Below are positions 24,926-36,920 of a stretch of 64,000 nucleotides of DNA, in pieces (within the stretch, counting starts at the first letter, position 1; the number at the start of each line of letters is the position of its first letter). This DNA is from Dryocosmus kuriphilus (lineage: Eukaryota > Arthropoda > Insecta > Hymenoptera > Cynipidae), in the NCBI GenBank assembly GCA_038277395.1, contig CM076190.1, positions 233,522,618 through 233,586,617 of the forward strand, in the 5' to 3' direction. A program made the position numbers and the translations under genes. The notes beneath the pieces are model-generated. The model saw only the letters and a list, made by a program, of their open reading frames with translations. It ran no database searches and had not been told where the DNA came from.

Positions 24926-26340
24926 TATCCGTTTTCATTTATAAATTTGATTGTGGTTGAAATTCAAAGACACCTCGAATACTCCATGATGGAATATACG
25001 CACACTGCACCCTTAACAATCAACATTTATGTCGATTAATGTACCCGTACTTCTTTGGTGATGATTACAATTTTTTAAGTGTTCCCAGTGAAAAACTGGG
25101 ATATACGTGGTCTGTAGTGATGCCACCAAACAACCTCCGTGTGGATGGGCGCACATTTTATCCTATAAAAACAACCCTCGAGTCGATTAGTTTACCTCAT
25201 CTCAGTTTTTGAAGTAAAAAAATAAAACGAACAGTATCAGCCCAGAATTCACATATAGATCATCCATAGAAACATAGTTCATCTCCCGTTGAATTAATTA
25301 ACCCATAAAGCACACCTTTAAAACAACCCTTGGTCAATTAATTCTCCCTATCTCAGTTTGTGGTAGTAAGAAAAAGAAAAGAATTGTATCAGCTCAAGCC
25401 TCGTCTACACATCAAGCATAGAGGCATAATTTAATAAATATTTCGATTTTTGACTAAAAATTCGTAAATAAAAGATCATTCAGCAACAGAACTGTTGATT
25501 CTGTGTTTCTCAAAGTGCACCGCGTGGAGGCGATCTACATTATAATCCTTTGTACTTTTTGTTTCAAATTTTTTGTATTTCCGTTTTGTTTTTTAATGCA
25601 TTTTTATTGAGAGAATTTGAAAAGAATATATATTCACGAAGAACAGCAAGAAACAGAAATAAGTTAAACAGTGGTGGCAAAAGACAACAAAAGAGCAGCC
25701 AAACAGTCGACTGACCAACCAGACATTTCGGATAACGAATGATCGCAGAGTATTGCTCAGTAGCATATGCCTGCTTCTGTAACAAAAATTTTCTTACTAC
25801 CACAAACAGAGACAGGGTGAATTAATTGACCTAATAGTTCTTTTACAGGGGTGAAAGATGTTTCTGTGGTTGATCTGTATATGAATTGTGAGCTGCTACC
25901 ATTCTTTCTATTTTGTTGAGAAAGTTATCTTATTCACCTTTAATTACGATTAATCTTTTCCAGTATGTTTCATCAAAATAAGTTTGGTTTTTATACACAA
26001 AACCTAGTGTACTGATATACACACGGAGAATTCTATTTGCCCTTCTCAACCGTCGTCCATGGGCAGGCCCTGGAATGCGAACCGAAGTATCTTTGAACAA
26101 CCACCATCTCGTTTGGCAAGTGAAATATCGAGACTACTGTCAACTTTGAATCAGGGTTTCTCGATCAATCTCTGGTATTTCGCAGTAGTTTTATTGAAAA
26201 CTAACACCAAAATCTTCTCGCAGCTACTGAGCTTTCGCCAAGTGGGCAGCAAGTGTCTTTTGCCTAATCGTCTCGCCATCTAAATATTGAAAGAAACGTC
26301 TGAGTGGTAGTTCGCTGAAATGGAGTAAACATACGCCCCT
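24926..26340. other. Non-coding stretch with diverged direct and inverted repeats
   Basis: No protein is recognised. A segment of about 150 bp occurs at 25145-25275 and again at 25300-25435 (shared CAACCCT, ATCTCAGTTT, TATCAGC, ATAGAAACATA/ATAGAGGCATA). An inverted piece lies at 25775-25835 (GGTCAATTAATTC on the minus strand). This may be LTR-derived. Confidence 0.5.
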
Positions 26341-26868
26341 TTACAAAAGATGTTTCAATCTGATTTTTTTCCGACGATTCACACCGTTATTCCACCCTGT
26401 GTTGACATCAGTTGCTTTGCTTCCAACTACGTCCAACTCATACAGTGAAAATCCACTTTCGCGAGGGTGAGAGGGAATGCCAGTAGAAATGAATCGTGAA
26501 GTCCCTGCTCCAGCATTGACGTAACCAACATAAACTGAATTTGCTTCTTGGATAGGAGAGTAGTGCTCTTCTTTCACTGTTCTACAAAAAGTTTTTTCTC
26601 CAACTTTTTTAATGATCAGTGCGTCATCTTTTCGACATTGAAGTAGAGACCACGAAGTGAACTTTGAGGTTCTAGAGTGTCCTTTCATAATGCAGTCCGC
26701 AGGCGATTTTTCTCTCCTTAATTTTTTCTTATCTGTCACATGAGACAAATCTGTGCTTGAAATAATACCAATGTCTTCCAGAACATTCGACGCTATTGCA
26801 GCAGTAGCACGATCTGATATTCCGAATCGTTCGCTATTCATACCTGCGGCTCTCAATAAAACCCTCAT
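26341..26868 (-). CDS. Conserved orphan ORF resembling repeat-associated 'cc8K15.2-like' proteins
   Basis: An open frame of 175 codons with an ATG start at 26868. The N-terminal third reads GISDRATAAIASNVLEDIGII followed by VTDKKKLRREK. This matches, from memory, a family of uncharacterised insect proteins usually found in repetitive DNA and sometimes labelled cc8K15.2-like. The middle has a KEEHYSPIQE segment, also characteristic. No catalytic motif, signal peptide or membrane segment is visible. The frame is intact over its length but shorter than typical members, so it is probably a fragment of a transposon-associated gene. It lies on the same strand as the BEL/Pao remnant, 1.4 kb upstream of it, with no evident link. 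Confidence 0.45.
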   Translation of the reverse strand: MRVLLRAAGMNSERFGISDRATAAIASNVLEDIGIISSTDLSHVTDKKKLRREKSPADCIMKGHSRTSKFTSWSLLQCRKDDALIIKKVGEKTFCRTVKEEHYSPIQEANSVYVGYVNAGAGTSRFISTGIPSHPRESGFSLYELDVVGSKATDVNTGWNNGVNRRKKIRLKHLL

Positions 26869-27109
26869 TTGCCCAGATTCGTTATGGATTTGTTCGTAAC
26901 TTGCATCTTTCCCTCATTTTCTGTTTTTATTACTTTTTAGTATATCTTCGCAGGTCGAAGCTTAATTGTGGAACAGTGTCTATCCTTACCTCCAAAAATG
27001 GGAAATAATCAAAGTTCCGTCCGAGAATCTTTTTTCCTTCCATTACCACGAGCACGAGGCACTCAGGTCACAGCACAGTAAAGAATTATACGTAATTAAC
27101 AGATCGAAA
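26869..27109. other. Spacer left of the CR1-like element
   Basis: No feature could be supported between the orphan ORF and the 3' end of the CR1-like LINE. Confidence 0.5.
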
Positions 27110-27143
27110 ATGTATTGTATTGTATTTGTTAACAAAAGTCCCT

Positions 27144-27160
27144 AGGGCTAATTTAGCCCT
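27144..27160 (-). promoter_or_regulatory. 3'-end hairpin of the CR1-like element
   Basis: AGGGCTAA and TTAGCCCT flank one central base, just before the pentamer tail. In CR1-type LINEs a conserved 3' stem-loop is thought to be recognised by the element's own RT; that role is inferred here. Confidence 0.6.
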
Positions 27161-27451
27161 CTAAGGAACAGGAAAATGTAATCGATTACAGCAGTGTACA
27201 GTTATTGACCGCAAATATAAAATATAAAAGTGATAAATGTATGTTAAAAGCATTACAATAAGAAAAGATGAAAAGAGAAAAAAAAATACCAGTGTCGATG
27301 CGCATATAGACAAAATTAACTAAATTAATAGACCAGTTCATATAGAATGAAATTTAAGTTAAATTAATGCAATTACAATGTTAATAAACACGCTAGATAG
27401 GGGGGAAAAAACATTAGTTAACGACGTTAGAGAGCTTTGAAAAATTATGGT

Positions 27452-30286
27452 TTACCAATAAGTGATATCCAACATAGGTTTCGAAGTGTTATATATGAAT
27501 TTGAAGAAAAGATATTTGAAGTGAGACAAAGAAGAGGCATTTCTAATTACAGAGGGTAATTTGTTCCATAGGCGAGCATCTCTCACAGTGGATGACCTTT
27601 GAAGTTTACAAGTTCTATGTGGTGGGATTTTAAGTATCGAATTCCTTTTACGTAGCTTAAACTGTGAAGGCAGATCCCCGTCAATAAATTGAAACAAATT
27701 AAGTAGGTACTGGGGGGCTAGATTGTGAAATAAGGCGTAAAGCATATTACCCATAAAAAATTGTCTCCTCTTGGCCACATTAAGTAGTTCAGCTTTTTGA
27801 CGGTAAGGAGTTATATGTACATGTTTCGGCAAGTTGTAGATAAAACGGATACACGCATTTAACGCATGATCAAGCTTTAAATTTAAGTCATCAGTCAAGT
27901 CATCATAGACTAGGCAGCCATAGTCAAAGTGAGGCAAGATCAAGCTTTTGACTAAGAGTATCTGGGTGGAAGTGGGAAGCGAGACTTTATTCCTACATAA
28001 CAGATGTAATAGTCCGTAAGTTTTCCTTGAGATAGATTGCACTCGTTCCTTCCAGGACAGGGTACGATTAAGGAAGAAACCCAAGTCTTTCACCACCTCC
28101 GAAAATGAAATGTTGAGGTCTTCATTGTGAAGTGGCGGATAAGCGGCCGGAGATTCGAGCGACGGGGAGTTAGAGGGCCCAATAACAATTGCCTGAGTTT
28201 TGGCCGGGTTTAGAGTGAGTCCATTCCTCGAGGCCCATATAATAACTCTGTCAATATCCGACTGAACGAGTACCAATAGACTACTTAATGCAGAGAGTGG
28301 TTCCGACAAGTAAAGCTTGAAATCATCAGCACATTTATGGTATTTGCAGTGTATAAGTGCACTGCCAAGATCAGTAGTGAACAAGTTAAAAAAAGGAGAG
28401 AGGCTAGAATGGAGGCCTGAGGAACCCCACTTCTGACGCTCCACCAATCAGAGTGCTCCCCTCTACTGTTAGTAACTCTATGTAACCTATTACTGAAATA
28501 TGATACGAACCATTTGATGACCGAATCCGACAGATTAAAAGACTTGATCTTTTGTAAAAGCATATCGTGATTAACCATATCGAAAGCCTTAGAAAAATCA
28601 AATAGCACGACAATAGTAATCTCCTTCTTATCAATAGCAATCCTGAGATCAGTTTTTACTTTAAGGGAGGCGGTAAAGGTGCTATGTTTTTCTCGAAAAC
28701 CTGATTGAAGCGGGTCAATGGCATTAGTGATACTAAGGAATTTAGAAGGTTGAAGGTGGACAATTTTTTCCAATGGTTTAGGCAAAGAACAAAGAATAGA
28801 GACCGGCCGGAATTCTTTAGGAGAATTAGGCTTTGAGATTTTAGGAACTGCAGAAATAACAGGCTTTTTCCAAATATCAGGAAAAACGCCCACCTGGAGG
28901 GAAGCATTGTAGATATGTTAAAATATAGGGAAAATAATAGGAAGAGCAAGTTTGATCATTTTTATAGAGATTCCATCTGATCCTAGAGCATTCGATTTTA
29001 TTTCTAGAATTTTATCCAAAAGTAAATCAGGTGAGATATCCTCAAAGAAGAAATCTATGTCACGAAAAGTGGAATTTACTATATCATGAGTAAAATTAGT
29101 TGATAAGCTAGGAACTGGGAATGTAAAAAAAGTCTGCAAAAATTCTTTAGGAGGAAAACTGTTACCATTGGATGCTTGCTTAGAGGGATTAAATGTAAGC
29201 GTCTAAGAAGATGCCAAATATCTTCTTTTCGATCTCTATTTAAAATCTCTTTATAGTTGTTTTGATTATGCTCGTCTCTAATTTTAGTTTGGACTAGGTT
29301 CCTAAGCCGACGAAATTGTGCTGCAATCTCACTACTTCTAGTACGTTTTCCAAGCCGACGCTTGCAATCACGTTCTATCATGAGCTTTCTTATTTCAGGT
29401 GTTAGCCAGGGGGCAGCTTTGTCAAAATGTTTAGGCGCATGAAGCGGTGCAAGCTGATTAAACGCTGAAATTAAGTAATTAGACAAAGTATCAATTTTCC
29501 TATTTATATCTAAGTCTGATAAAATTTTTCCCCACTCAGAAGATAAGAGATGATCGTGAAATTCATGAACCTCTATTTTATTAAGATTACGCTTCAATAT
29601 TTGATTTTGTTTCCAATTTGGATTGTAAGAAAATTTATAAGTAATATATATCAAGTCATGGTAAGAAAGAAATGATATGGGATGTTGTGCGAGAGAATTA
29701 ACTTTCTCAATTTTGTCGATAATCATTAAATCGATGCGAGTACTGGAGAGACCAGTATGAGAGTAGAGTCATGGGGAACAATTGAGAGACCCGAGCAGTC
29801 AACTAAAGTGGTAAGATATTTAGTTTGATTAGAATTAGAATTCAAGTTAGTGTTGAAATCTCCGCAGATAATAATATTATTGAAATTGAAAGTATGAGAT
29901 AAGATTTCAGACTCCAATTCACTGACAAAGGAGGCATTCGGCGGTTTATAAACAACTCCTACCAAAATATTATAATTAGATGACAACACTTCAACAAAGA
30001 GAAACTCAGTTGTAGGATGAGAGGCTACATAATTCAAGCTTACAATGGAACCACTAAAACTGATATGCAAGAAAATACAGACTCCTCCACCCCTTCGCTC
30101 ATCTCTGTCCCTTCTAAATATTGTGTAATTTTCAATGGCTACAGAGTTAGAAGGTAAATTAGGTGATAGCCATGTCTCAGAGACCGCTATGATATGATAT
30201 GAGCGTTCCTTAAAAAAATGCCTGAATTCTAAAAAATGGGCCAAGAGAGATTGGGCATTGACATAGCAAATACTTAAGGTGTCCAT
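27452..30286 (-). pseudogene. CR1-like ORF2: AP endonuclease plus reverse transcriptase, broken
   Basis: The product would nick target DNA and reverse-transcribe the element RNA in place. The endonuclease part (30286-29726) shows NAQSL, SETWL, GGGVCIF, VYKPP and GDFNTN. The last endonuclease motif (STRIDLMIIDK) lies in another frame, so a frameshift falls near 29740-29770. A linker follows to about 29079. A second frameshift leads into the RT start (ALGSDGISIKMIKL), then an in-frame TAA at 28918-28920 interrupts it. The fingers and palm follow with FRPVSIL, motif A FDFSKAFD and motif B GVPQASILASLLF. After a third frameshift near 28400, motif C reads CADD rather than the usual YADD/FADD. The thumb region runs to the stop at 27452. 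Identification as a CR1/Jockey-group RT is firm; exact clade is not. Confidence 0.9.
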
Positions 30287-30657
30287 GAGAGGATTAAAAA
30301 GGATAATTCGCGGAAGAGCAGTTCGGAAATTAGAAGCTCACATTGTACCCCCGAATACCAACCACGACAATGGGCAATTCTAGTCCCAGTCCAAGCTAAA
30401 TAATAAACCTTCAAAACAGAAAATCGATATAGCATACATGTCAGAAAAATTATATAATCACTTAAATTAATTTAAAAACAGCCATTGAAAGAGTAAACGA
30501 ACTCAATAAGTTTAATGAAAAGTAATGCATTAATAAAAGAAATAGAACATAAGCAGATAACTACTACCTTAAGAGATACAAGATTATATAGATAAAAAGG
30601 ATATCCGACGACTCCAATTGACCCAACGTTAAAGTACAGCAGTGAACACCATAGTTG

Positions 30658-31718
30658 CTATCGGAATAAGTCGAGATCTGAAAGATGATTGAGAGCAACT
30701 CTCCTGGTACCATCCTCTTTCCGACAAAAGTTCTTGCCTCCACTAATCCATAGGTATTTTATTTTTTTATTCCTCCTTAGCTCAAGCGCTCCCTTGTAAA
30801 TCTGCCTGTGATATTAAGAGCTTCCCGTAAGTAAAGTACATGGTTATCGCTATCTGACCAACCAATAAGCGCAGTAGTGAAGTCACGCATCTTCTTGCGA
30901 TTCCCAATAAGGCTAGCACAAGTCTGCTGCTCCTTAAATTTGGCAATAATGATTGGATAACGCTGAGTTACTGCAGAATTTGATACAGTTGAGCGAAGTC
31001 TAAAAATATTCAGAGTACCGTCCGTGGCTAGAGGGACGCCAAGAGCAGAGCCAATTTGGCTCATAAGTTCTGGGAGATTTTCCGAATGTTTCTGGGGTAA
31101 ACCATAAAGTTCTAGAGTACTAGAAAGTGCAGCTTGTTCAAGTAGGTGACATTTTTCCTCCAAATACGAGAGCTGTGAAGAGTACGATTGATCATTTTTC
31201 TTGAGAGAATTAGTGTCCTCTCTAAGCTCATGGAGATCAGTCACGTTCGACGCCACTGTTGCTTCAAGGCCACCAATCTGGCCGGCGTTGGAGGAAATGT
31301 CCACTTTCATTTTATGTAAAGAAGCCTTAAGTGATGAATTAAAGGTTTCTTGGTTAACCTTAAAAGACTCAAACATAGTAATAAGTGGATTCAGCGCATC
31401 AGCTAACCCTTGCGACACTGCAAGAGTAATAGCTTTAGTAACCCCAGGGCCCAAATCAGCCACGTCCGTCACTGATGTGTCGTCAGAGTCTTTCGTCTCC
31501 GTGTTGGACTTCTGACTATCCCGCTTGCTGCTATCAATTGACTGTAACGGAGCACATTTACAACAGTTCCACATTTTATTTCCCTTTTTCAGAGAATCCA
31601 GGTACTTAATTGGTATGTCAGCGCAATCCTGATGCAAAAAAGCACTACATTTCCCGCAATGTAACAGATCTGAAGCACCTCTCGCAACTTTTTTACCACA
31701 AGTATCGCAACCCACCAT
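30658..31718 (-). pseudogene. CR1-like ORF1: PHD-type finger and coiled-coil RNA-binding protein
   Basis: The main frame (31718-30777, 313 codons) starts at ATG with CDTCGKKV, then HCGKC, FLHQDC and WNCCKC, a Cys/His pattern of a PHD-type zinc finger over residues 1-55. A long polar helical stretch with heptad-like spacing follows (about residues 95-200), then ELYGLPQ and a conserved C-terminal RNA-binding-like part. A one-base shift near 30785 ends the frame early. In the adjacent frame the expected basic tail continues (KYLWISGGKNFCRKEDGT) to a stop at 30658-30660. Such ORF1 proteins coat the element RNA; the finger type is typical of CR1-group elements. The break suggests a young but dead copy. 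Confidence 0.82.
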
Positions 31719-31940
31719 GATGAAATTCGGTTAACGTCACCCAATGAAATATTCTAATGCACAGTTTAGACGTTTCAGATTATACTCGATCAAAAAATAC
31801 CACTATTCCTTGCTCACCACCATCAAACACTGGCACAAACAGACTGAGAAATCCAAAAACCCAGAGAAATTGCTACAAAAGTTGACAAAATGCGGAGCGG
31901 CACAACAACACGTCATACTTTAGGCGCCATCTTAGGCAAA

Positions 31941-32750
31941 ATGTTTGAAAACCATTAAGTGAAGATTGGATCAGAAACAATTTGAAACTGCAATGTGCCA
32001 CCTCCGAAGTGTCGCGACTACTGAAGTCGGATTGGGCTCGCTGGGTGCGCTAACACAATAGGCAATGCATGTTTAGACATTCATGGACATGTGCACCGTG
32101 AAACCGTGATGTACTAGGCTATGACAGAAGTCTTTTACAATCACGAACATAAAAAATGCAGTGCACTGTGGAGGCAAACGCACGAAGGACAATTTAGCAA
32201 AGGTAAAGGAATTTCGTGATTTTAGGTTCTTTTATGGAATAATGGTATTTTATGAGCTTATTACGCGAAATGTTAGCATCAATATATTGAAAAATTTTTA
32301 ATCGATCTCAATATGTGAGTGTTCATAGGCATGAATTGGTCCTGCCATAACAACTGCTACTCGACAGTTACCTCTCATGAAAGTTTAGACCGGTATAAGA
32401 CGTATTAAAGCATCGCATACAGCTTTCATCCAATTTCGCTATCAAACTGATAAACTCCTACTTACGGTGCACAAAACCTGCGATACCTGGTTAACGTCAC
32501 TCGTCCCAAAAATAACTTATTCGATACGCAATTGTGTAAGGGTGGTAATAGTGCAGAGTTTTAAGGTAATTGGCAAGCGAGGGATTGCTGGCTCTCGTCA
32601 GACAGAATAGGTATAGCGGAATTTTAATATATCACAATATTCTCGGCCACCGCACTCTATAAAATGGAAAGGGTCAGCGCATGCTATAGGCAGGCAGAGG
32701 CTGACACATCGCAAAAATAATATGCTGTCTCATTTTGGAGTGCCTGAGAG
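31941..32750. other. Spacer between the CR1-like element and mariner, no gene
   Basis: I see no ORF above background, RNA gene or repeat. The mariner inserted at the TA at its right end. Confidence 0.55.
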
Positions 32751-32752
32751 TA

Positions 32753-32780
32753 CGAGGGCGGTCCAATAAGTACTTAGCCT
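32753..32780 (+). repeat. Mariner terminal inverted repeat, left
   Basis: 28 bp, beginning CGAGGGCGGTCCAATAAG and identical in reverse complement to 34016-34043. It is the expected binding site of the mariner transposase. Confidence 0.96.
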
Positions 32781-32816
32781 ACAAAATATAAACGAAAGGT
32801 GTGGAAAGGTGGCGAT

Positions 32817-33898
32817 TTATTTCTCAACGTAGTCTCCTTTTAGCTCAATACGCTTGACCCAGCGATGCTCCAACTTCTTTAACCCGTCTGAAAAATACCT
32901 TCTCTGAAGTTCTGTAAAGTAGGCCTCCGTGGCGGCGATAACCTCCTCATTCGACTTAAAATTTTGCCCGGCGAGTGACTTTTTCAAGTTTGGAAACAAA
33001 AAGAAGTCGCACGGGGCCAAATCTGGAGAATACGGTGGATAGGGCAGCAGTTCGTAGCCTAATTCGACCAATTTGGCTGTGGCGATGGCGGAGGTGTGAG
33101 CTGGTGTGTTGTCATGGTGGAAGAGGACTTTTTTCTTCGCCAAATGGGGCCGTTTTTTCTGCAATTCAGCATCGAATCGGCTCAATAATTCGGCATAGTA
33201 GAGTTCTGTGATCGGTTTGCCCTTCTCCAGGTAGTCGATGTAGATTACACCTTGTGAATCCCAGAAAATGGTGGCCATAACCTTTCCGGCCGATTGGACC
33301 GTCTTTGCTTCTTCGGAGCAGATTCGCCTGGAGAAATCCACTGTTTCGACTGTTGCTTGGTCTCTGGTGTATACCAGTGAATCCATGTTTCGTCGACGGT
33401 CACGAAATTACGCAGAAACTCCTTCGGACTACGCTTAAACCGCGTCAAACGCTGCTCTGAAATGGTCTCACGGTTGCGTTTGTTTTCCGGAGTCAGCAAA
33501 CGCGGCACCCATCATGCCGACAGCTTTCTCATGCCCAAAATTCCATGCAGAATATGACCCACGCGGTCTTTTGAGATGCCTATTATCTTAGCTATCTCGC
33601 GCACCTTCAATCGGCGCTCTGCCAATACGAGATCCTGAATTTTTGTCACGTTATCCTCCATGGTAGCAGTTTTCGGGGCACCCGGGCGTGGCTTATCAAA
33701 AACCGAAGCGCGGCCACGTTGAAATTCGTTAAACCAATTTTTGACGGTCGCCATCGAAGAAGAAGAGTCACCGTACACAACATCCAAGCGCTCTTTGATT
33801 TCGCTGCGCGATTCCCCTTCCAAAAACAAGAATCGAGTCACCGACCGATATTGCTCTTTTTCCATTTTTCTAAAATCCGCGGAAACGATAGCTTCCAC
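32817..33898 (-). pseudogene. Mariner transposase (DD34D), one stop and one frameshift
   Basis: A cut-and-paste transposase. The N-terminal part (33898-33512) has the paired helix-turn-helix DNA-binding region, with ATVKNWFNEFQRGR and VREIAKIIGISKDRVGHIL. An in-frame TGA at 33512-33514 follows KLSA, where the family has Arg, consistent with CGA to TGA at a CpG. The catalytic domain then shows VDETWIHW (first Asp), and a one-base frameshift near 33310. The last part (33386-32817) has FHHDNTPAH (second Asp) and YSPDLAPCDFFLFP (third Asp), with 34 residues between the second and third Asp. The likely start is either the ATG at 33898 or the internal Met of MEKEQYRSV, which matches the usual mariner start. 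The protein would be about 345 residues without the breaks. Confidence 0.95.
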
Positions 33899-34015
33899 AC
33901 GCGGTCAAAACAAAACTACGAGTCCGATTCGGCTGAAATTTGGACAGTAGCCGTCTACGACAGTGTAATACACGATAGTAAATGTCTCTTGTTTTAGCAG
34001 CGCCATCGGGCGGTG

Positions 34016-34043
34016 AGGCTAAGTACTTATTGGACCGCCCTCG
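34016..34043 (-). repeat. Mariner terminal inverted repeat, right
   Basis: Exact reverse complement of 32753-32780, followed by the TA duplication at 34044-34045. Confidence 0.96.
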
Positions 34044-35627
34044 TATCTGACCACCGAGAAGAGGTGCCAGAATTTCACGCTAGGTTTCATGTATACTGGG
34101 CTCTCGCAAGCAAGAAGAAGAGGCTGGTGTATAAAGGCGGCTGTGCACAGGCGTCCCCATTTACTGCGCTTCTTTATCCCGAGTCCAGGAGAGCTTTTCA
34201 AGCGAGGAGAATGCGTTCATATCAAGTATAGGAACAGGCTTTACTGGCGACTTGCATACGGCTTCTTTCGTGTCTCTGCATCGATACTTATTGCTGGAGG
34301 GTTCTTAGAAGCATGGCTGTTTCTAAGGACTTTTCCCACCTTAGGAACTCAGTTTCTCCATCTCAGCTACTCGATTGCGAGGCTGGGTGTTTCGGGAGAC
34401 GATCTTCCTCTTTCCTTTAGTTCATTCTTTGCGCTCAATCGGATTTATAATATTCAAAATTTTGTCAGCGAATAAGGGGAAATTATTGTATTTGTTAGAG
34501 ACAAAAAGAGACACTACCTACAATTTCGTATAGTACACTGAAAATCGTGACGGAACGTCCAGGTTTTTATAGTAGTTGTCGGGAAAAATGTTTTTTTCTT
34601 ATACAGACTAGCGAGTTACCACTATTCAGAGATAATTACCTGTATTAAATAAATAGATTATCCCCACTGTTTTTATTACTTTACCCTCGCTACTCATTTA
34701 TCCATAAAATATAAGGGCACTAACCAGGTGATACCTTACAAACAATTATAAAAATGTATTACTGCGTACATAGATCACAACCTTAAACATGAGTTCAATG
34801 TTAAACAACTTCATGTCAAAATATAATTTATTCGCACTAAAGCTTCTCAAAAAACTAAATAGACCTGAAATTGGAACTGACGAACGAGAATAAACAAAAC
34901 CGCATATATTTTAAGTATATTGCAAACAAGAATGTTCACTTTTTGCCAGATACACTTTGTGTACGGCGATTGAGAAATTTGGAATATGGTCCCTCCTATA
35001 TATAATAACCACAACTTGATCACAACTTGATCACACAACTTTCGTTTGATTCGTAAAACTTTAGAAATGACTGAAATTTACAAAATACGTAGGAACTGGA
35101 AGCTATATTTTGCGTACTGTCCAGACCTGTACAACTTATAGGCAGAGTAGGCGGCACAATCCTGAAGACGGCAAAATGAATGGTGATTTATATAAAACTT
35201 CGAAACGATAATAAAGAATAATTATATTCTTCCTGAAACATACCTTGTACTATTTCCATGATTTTAAATATTCAAAGAAATTCTAAAGGGATTAAAAGAT
35301 TTGAAGTGATTCCTGCGGGTCTTCATAGACTTAAATGATTTCAATGTATTGTGTTAAAATACTTCCAAACGTACCGAGGGATTTTAAGAAATTTTCACGG
35401 TTTTCAATGAAATTACAAGCGAATCTCAAATTATAAATTCCGTCTGAAATTCTCACACGTTCGAGTGCATAGACGGAAAAAATGTTTTTGTTGATGATAT
35501 CATTTAATACAAATAGTTTCATATTTCTTTATTGTCGGCGTTCCTATTTTTAGCACAGAACTTATTAAAAATTGAACAAAAGCATCAGGCACCAATATTC
35601 GCGCGTTTCTTTCTCCATAGATTCAAT

Positions 35628-35651
35628 TATATATATATATATATATATATT
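35628..35651. repeat. AT dinucleotide microsatellite
   Basis: About 12 uninterrupted AT units. Confidence 0.9.
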
Positions 35652-36842
35652 GTAGCCTCTAACTTTTGGGTGTAATAAATAATTCTGCTTATTCTTATAT
35701 TTATTTAATAAATACCGGGATCACATGAGAAAAAATTATAAGATTTGGTATTTCTTTATGAATACAATGCTTTATTCAAAGATACTGTGAATTGAACACC
35801 TTTATATATCTAATATCTTATCTCCTAATTTTTCAATATAATCTAACTAACAAATGGTAAATTAGTCTAATGAGGCAAGTGCCACATCGTATACTTAGTC
35901 TTTCCTTAAACCTTGAGATTATTTAAAATAAACAATTAAAAAATCAAATGACAAGGATAGAGCTTATGCGAATCAATAAAATACTTTCTGGTTCCTGTCA
36001 GCTTCTATAGCACAAGTTCCATTCTTTACATAGGAAAAACTTCTTTTAAATGTGCATAATTTTCTTACTTTAATTCATAAAGAATGGCGAATGCCCGATT
36101 CTATTTTTCCAACATTTATTTTAATACTCACTGAGATAGAATGCTCTTTACAATGTTTTCCTCTTCTAAGCATAATTCTGAATAACACTTTATTCTTTCA
36201 ATAGTCGAGAATACATTTTCACTAAATATTCAGATAATTCTGGGAGCAGGGACAAAGGTGATAAGTCAATTTTTGTTCAAATACAAATATTTTTTTATTG
36301 AAAACTCATCGTTTTAATGAGGAAGAGATTCTCATCAGGATTCAGGACTGAACACCTGGTCCCATGTACCTCGTCTTCTGCAACAAATCTCAGAGTGTAT
36401 GTATCCAAAGTACTTCCCTTTTTTGCTCAGAAGCACGTACACGTCAGAGGTAGAAGATAAACCATCTACTCCACGTGAGTGACCTTTCCCAACGAAAAAG
36501 TTCCGAAACCTCTATTCCGGGGAAAACCTGGTTCACTAGAAGTATTTGGCTAGTAGTATATTTCTACTAGCAAAAGCCTTTTTAGATCACCGAGCACCAA
36601 AATTCGTGGCAGAGATAGGGAATAAACTCTCTACTCCCCACGAGCTCCTGGAGCTGCTGAGGCTTGCGACTTGTTATCGAGTCGCCAAATACTCAACTTC
36701 TTCTCGCGAGACGTGCTTATACTGGGAGATGAAGTTCCCCTATCTAGTTTTTTCGTGCGTGGGTGGGAGACCGCGGGTATACTGCTCCCATGTAAGGAAG
36801 GACAACTGCTCCCAGGGTCTTTGTGTATCAGGTCCGAGGTTT

Positions 36843-36844
<2 letters not shown>

Positions 36845-36917
<73 letters not shown>
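36845..36917. repeat. Long AT dinucleotide microsatellite
   Basis: About 36 uninterrupted AT units. The apparent Tyr-Ile tails of overlapping ORFs come from this tract. Confidence 0.95.

Positions 36918-36920
<3 letters not shown>

Larger units (their letters stand above)
27110..31940 (-). mobile_element. CR1-like non-LTR retrotransposon, near full length, inactive
   Basis: On the minus strand the order is 5' leader (about 31940-31719), ORF1 with a PHD-type finger, ORF2 with APE endonuclease and RT, then a 3' UTR. The 3' end carries a hairpin AGGGCTAA-1 nt-TTAGCCCT (27144-27160) and an AATAC-type pentamer repeat (27111-27128) instead of a poly-A tail, as expected for CR1-type elements. The exact 5' border is uncertain and no target-site duplication was confirmed. 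ORF2 has three frame changes and one in-frame stop. Confidence 0.88.
32751..34045 (-). mobile_element. Complete-ended mariner transposon with TA target duplication
   Basis: The element itself spans 32753-34043 (1291 bp), with TA at both flanks (32751-32752 and 34044-34045). The terminal inverted repeats are 28 bp and perfectly matched; the left one is 32753-32780, starting CGAGGGCGGTCC, and the right one is 34016-34043. The size is the family norm. One transposase gene lies inside on the minus strand. Perfect ends imply recent insertion or selection by the transposase; the gene is nevertheless broken (see next entry). Confidence 0.96.

Noticed and set aside
31201..31515. 104-codon plus-strand ORF
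   Set aside because: It is the antisense shadow of the CR1-like ORF1.
34089..34475. 128-codon plus-strand ORF right of the mariner
   Set aside because: No recognisable domain or splice context; overlapping frames of similar length exist on both strands.
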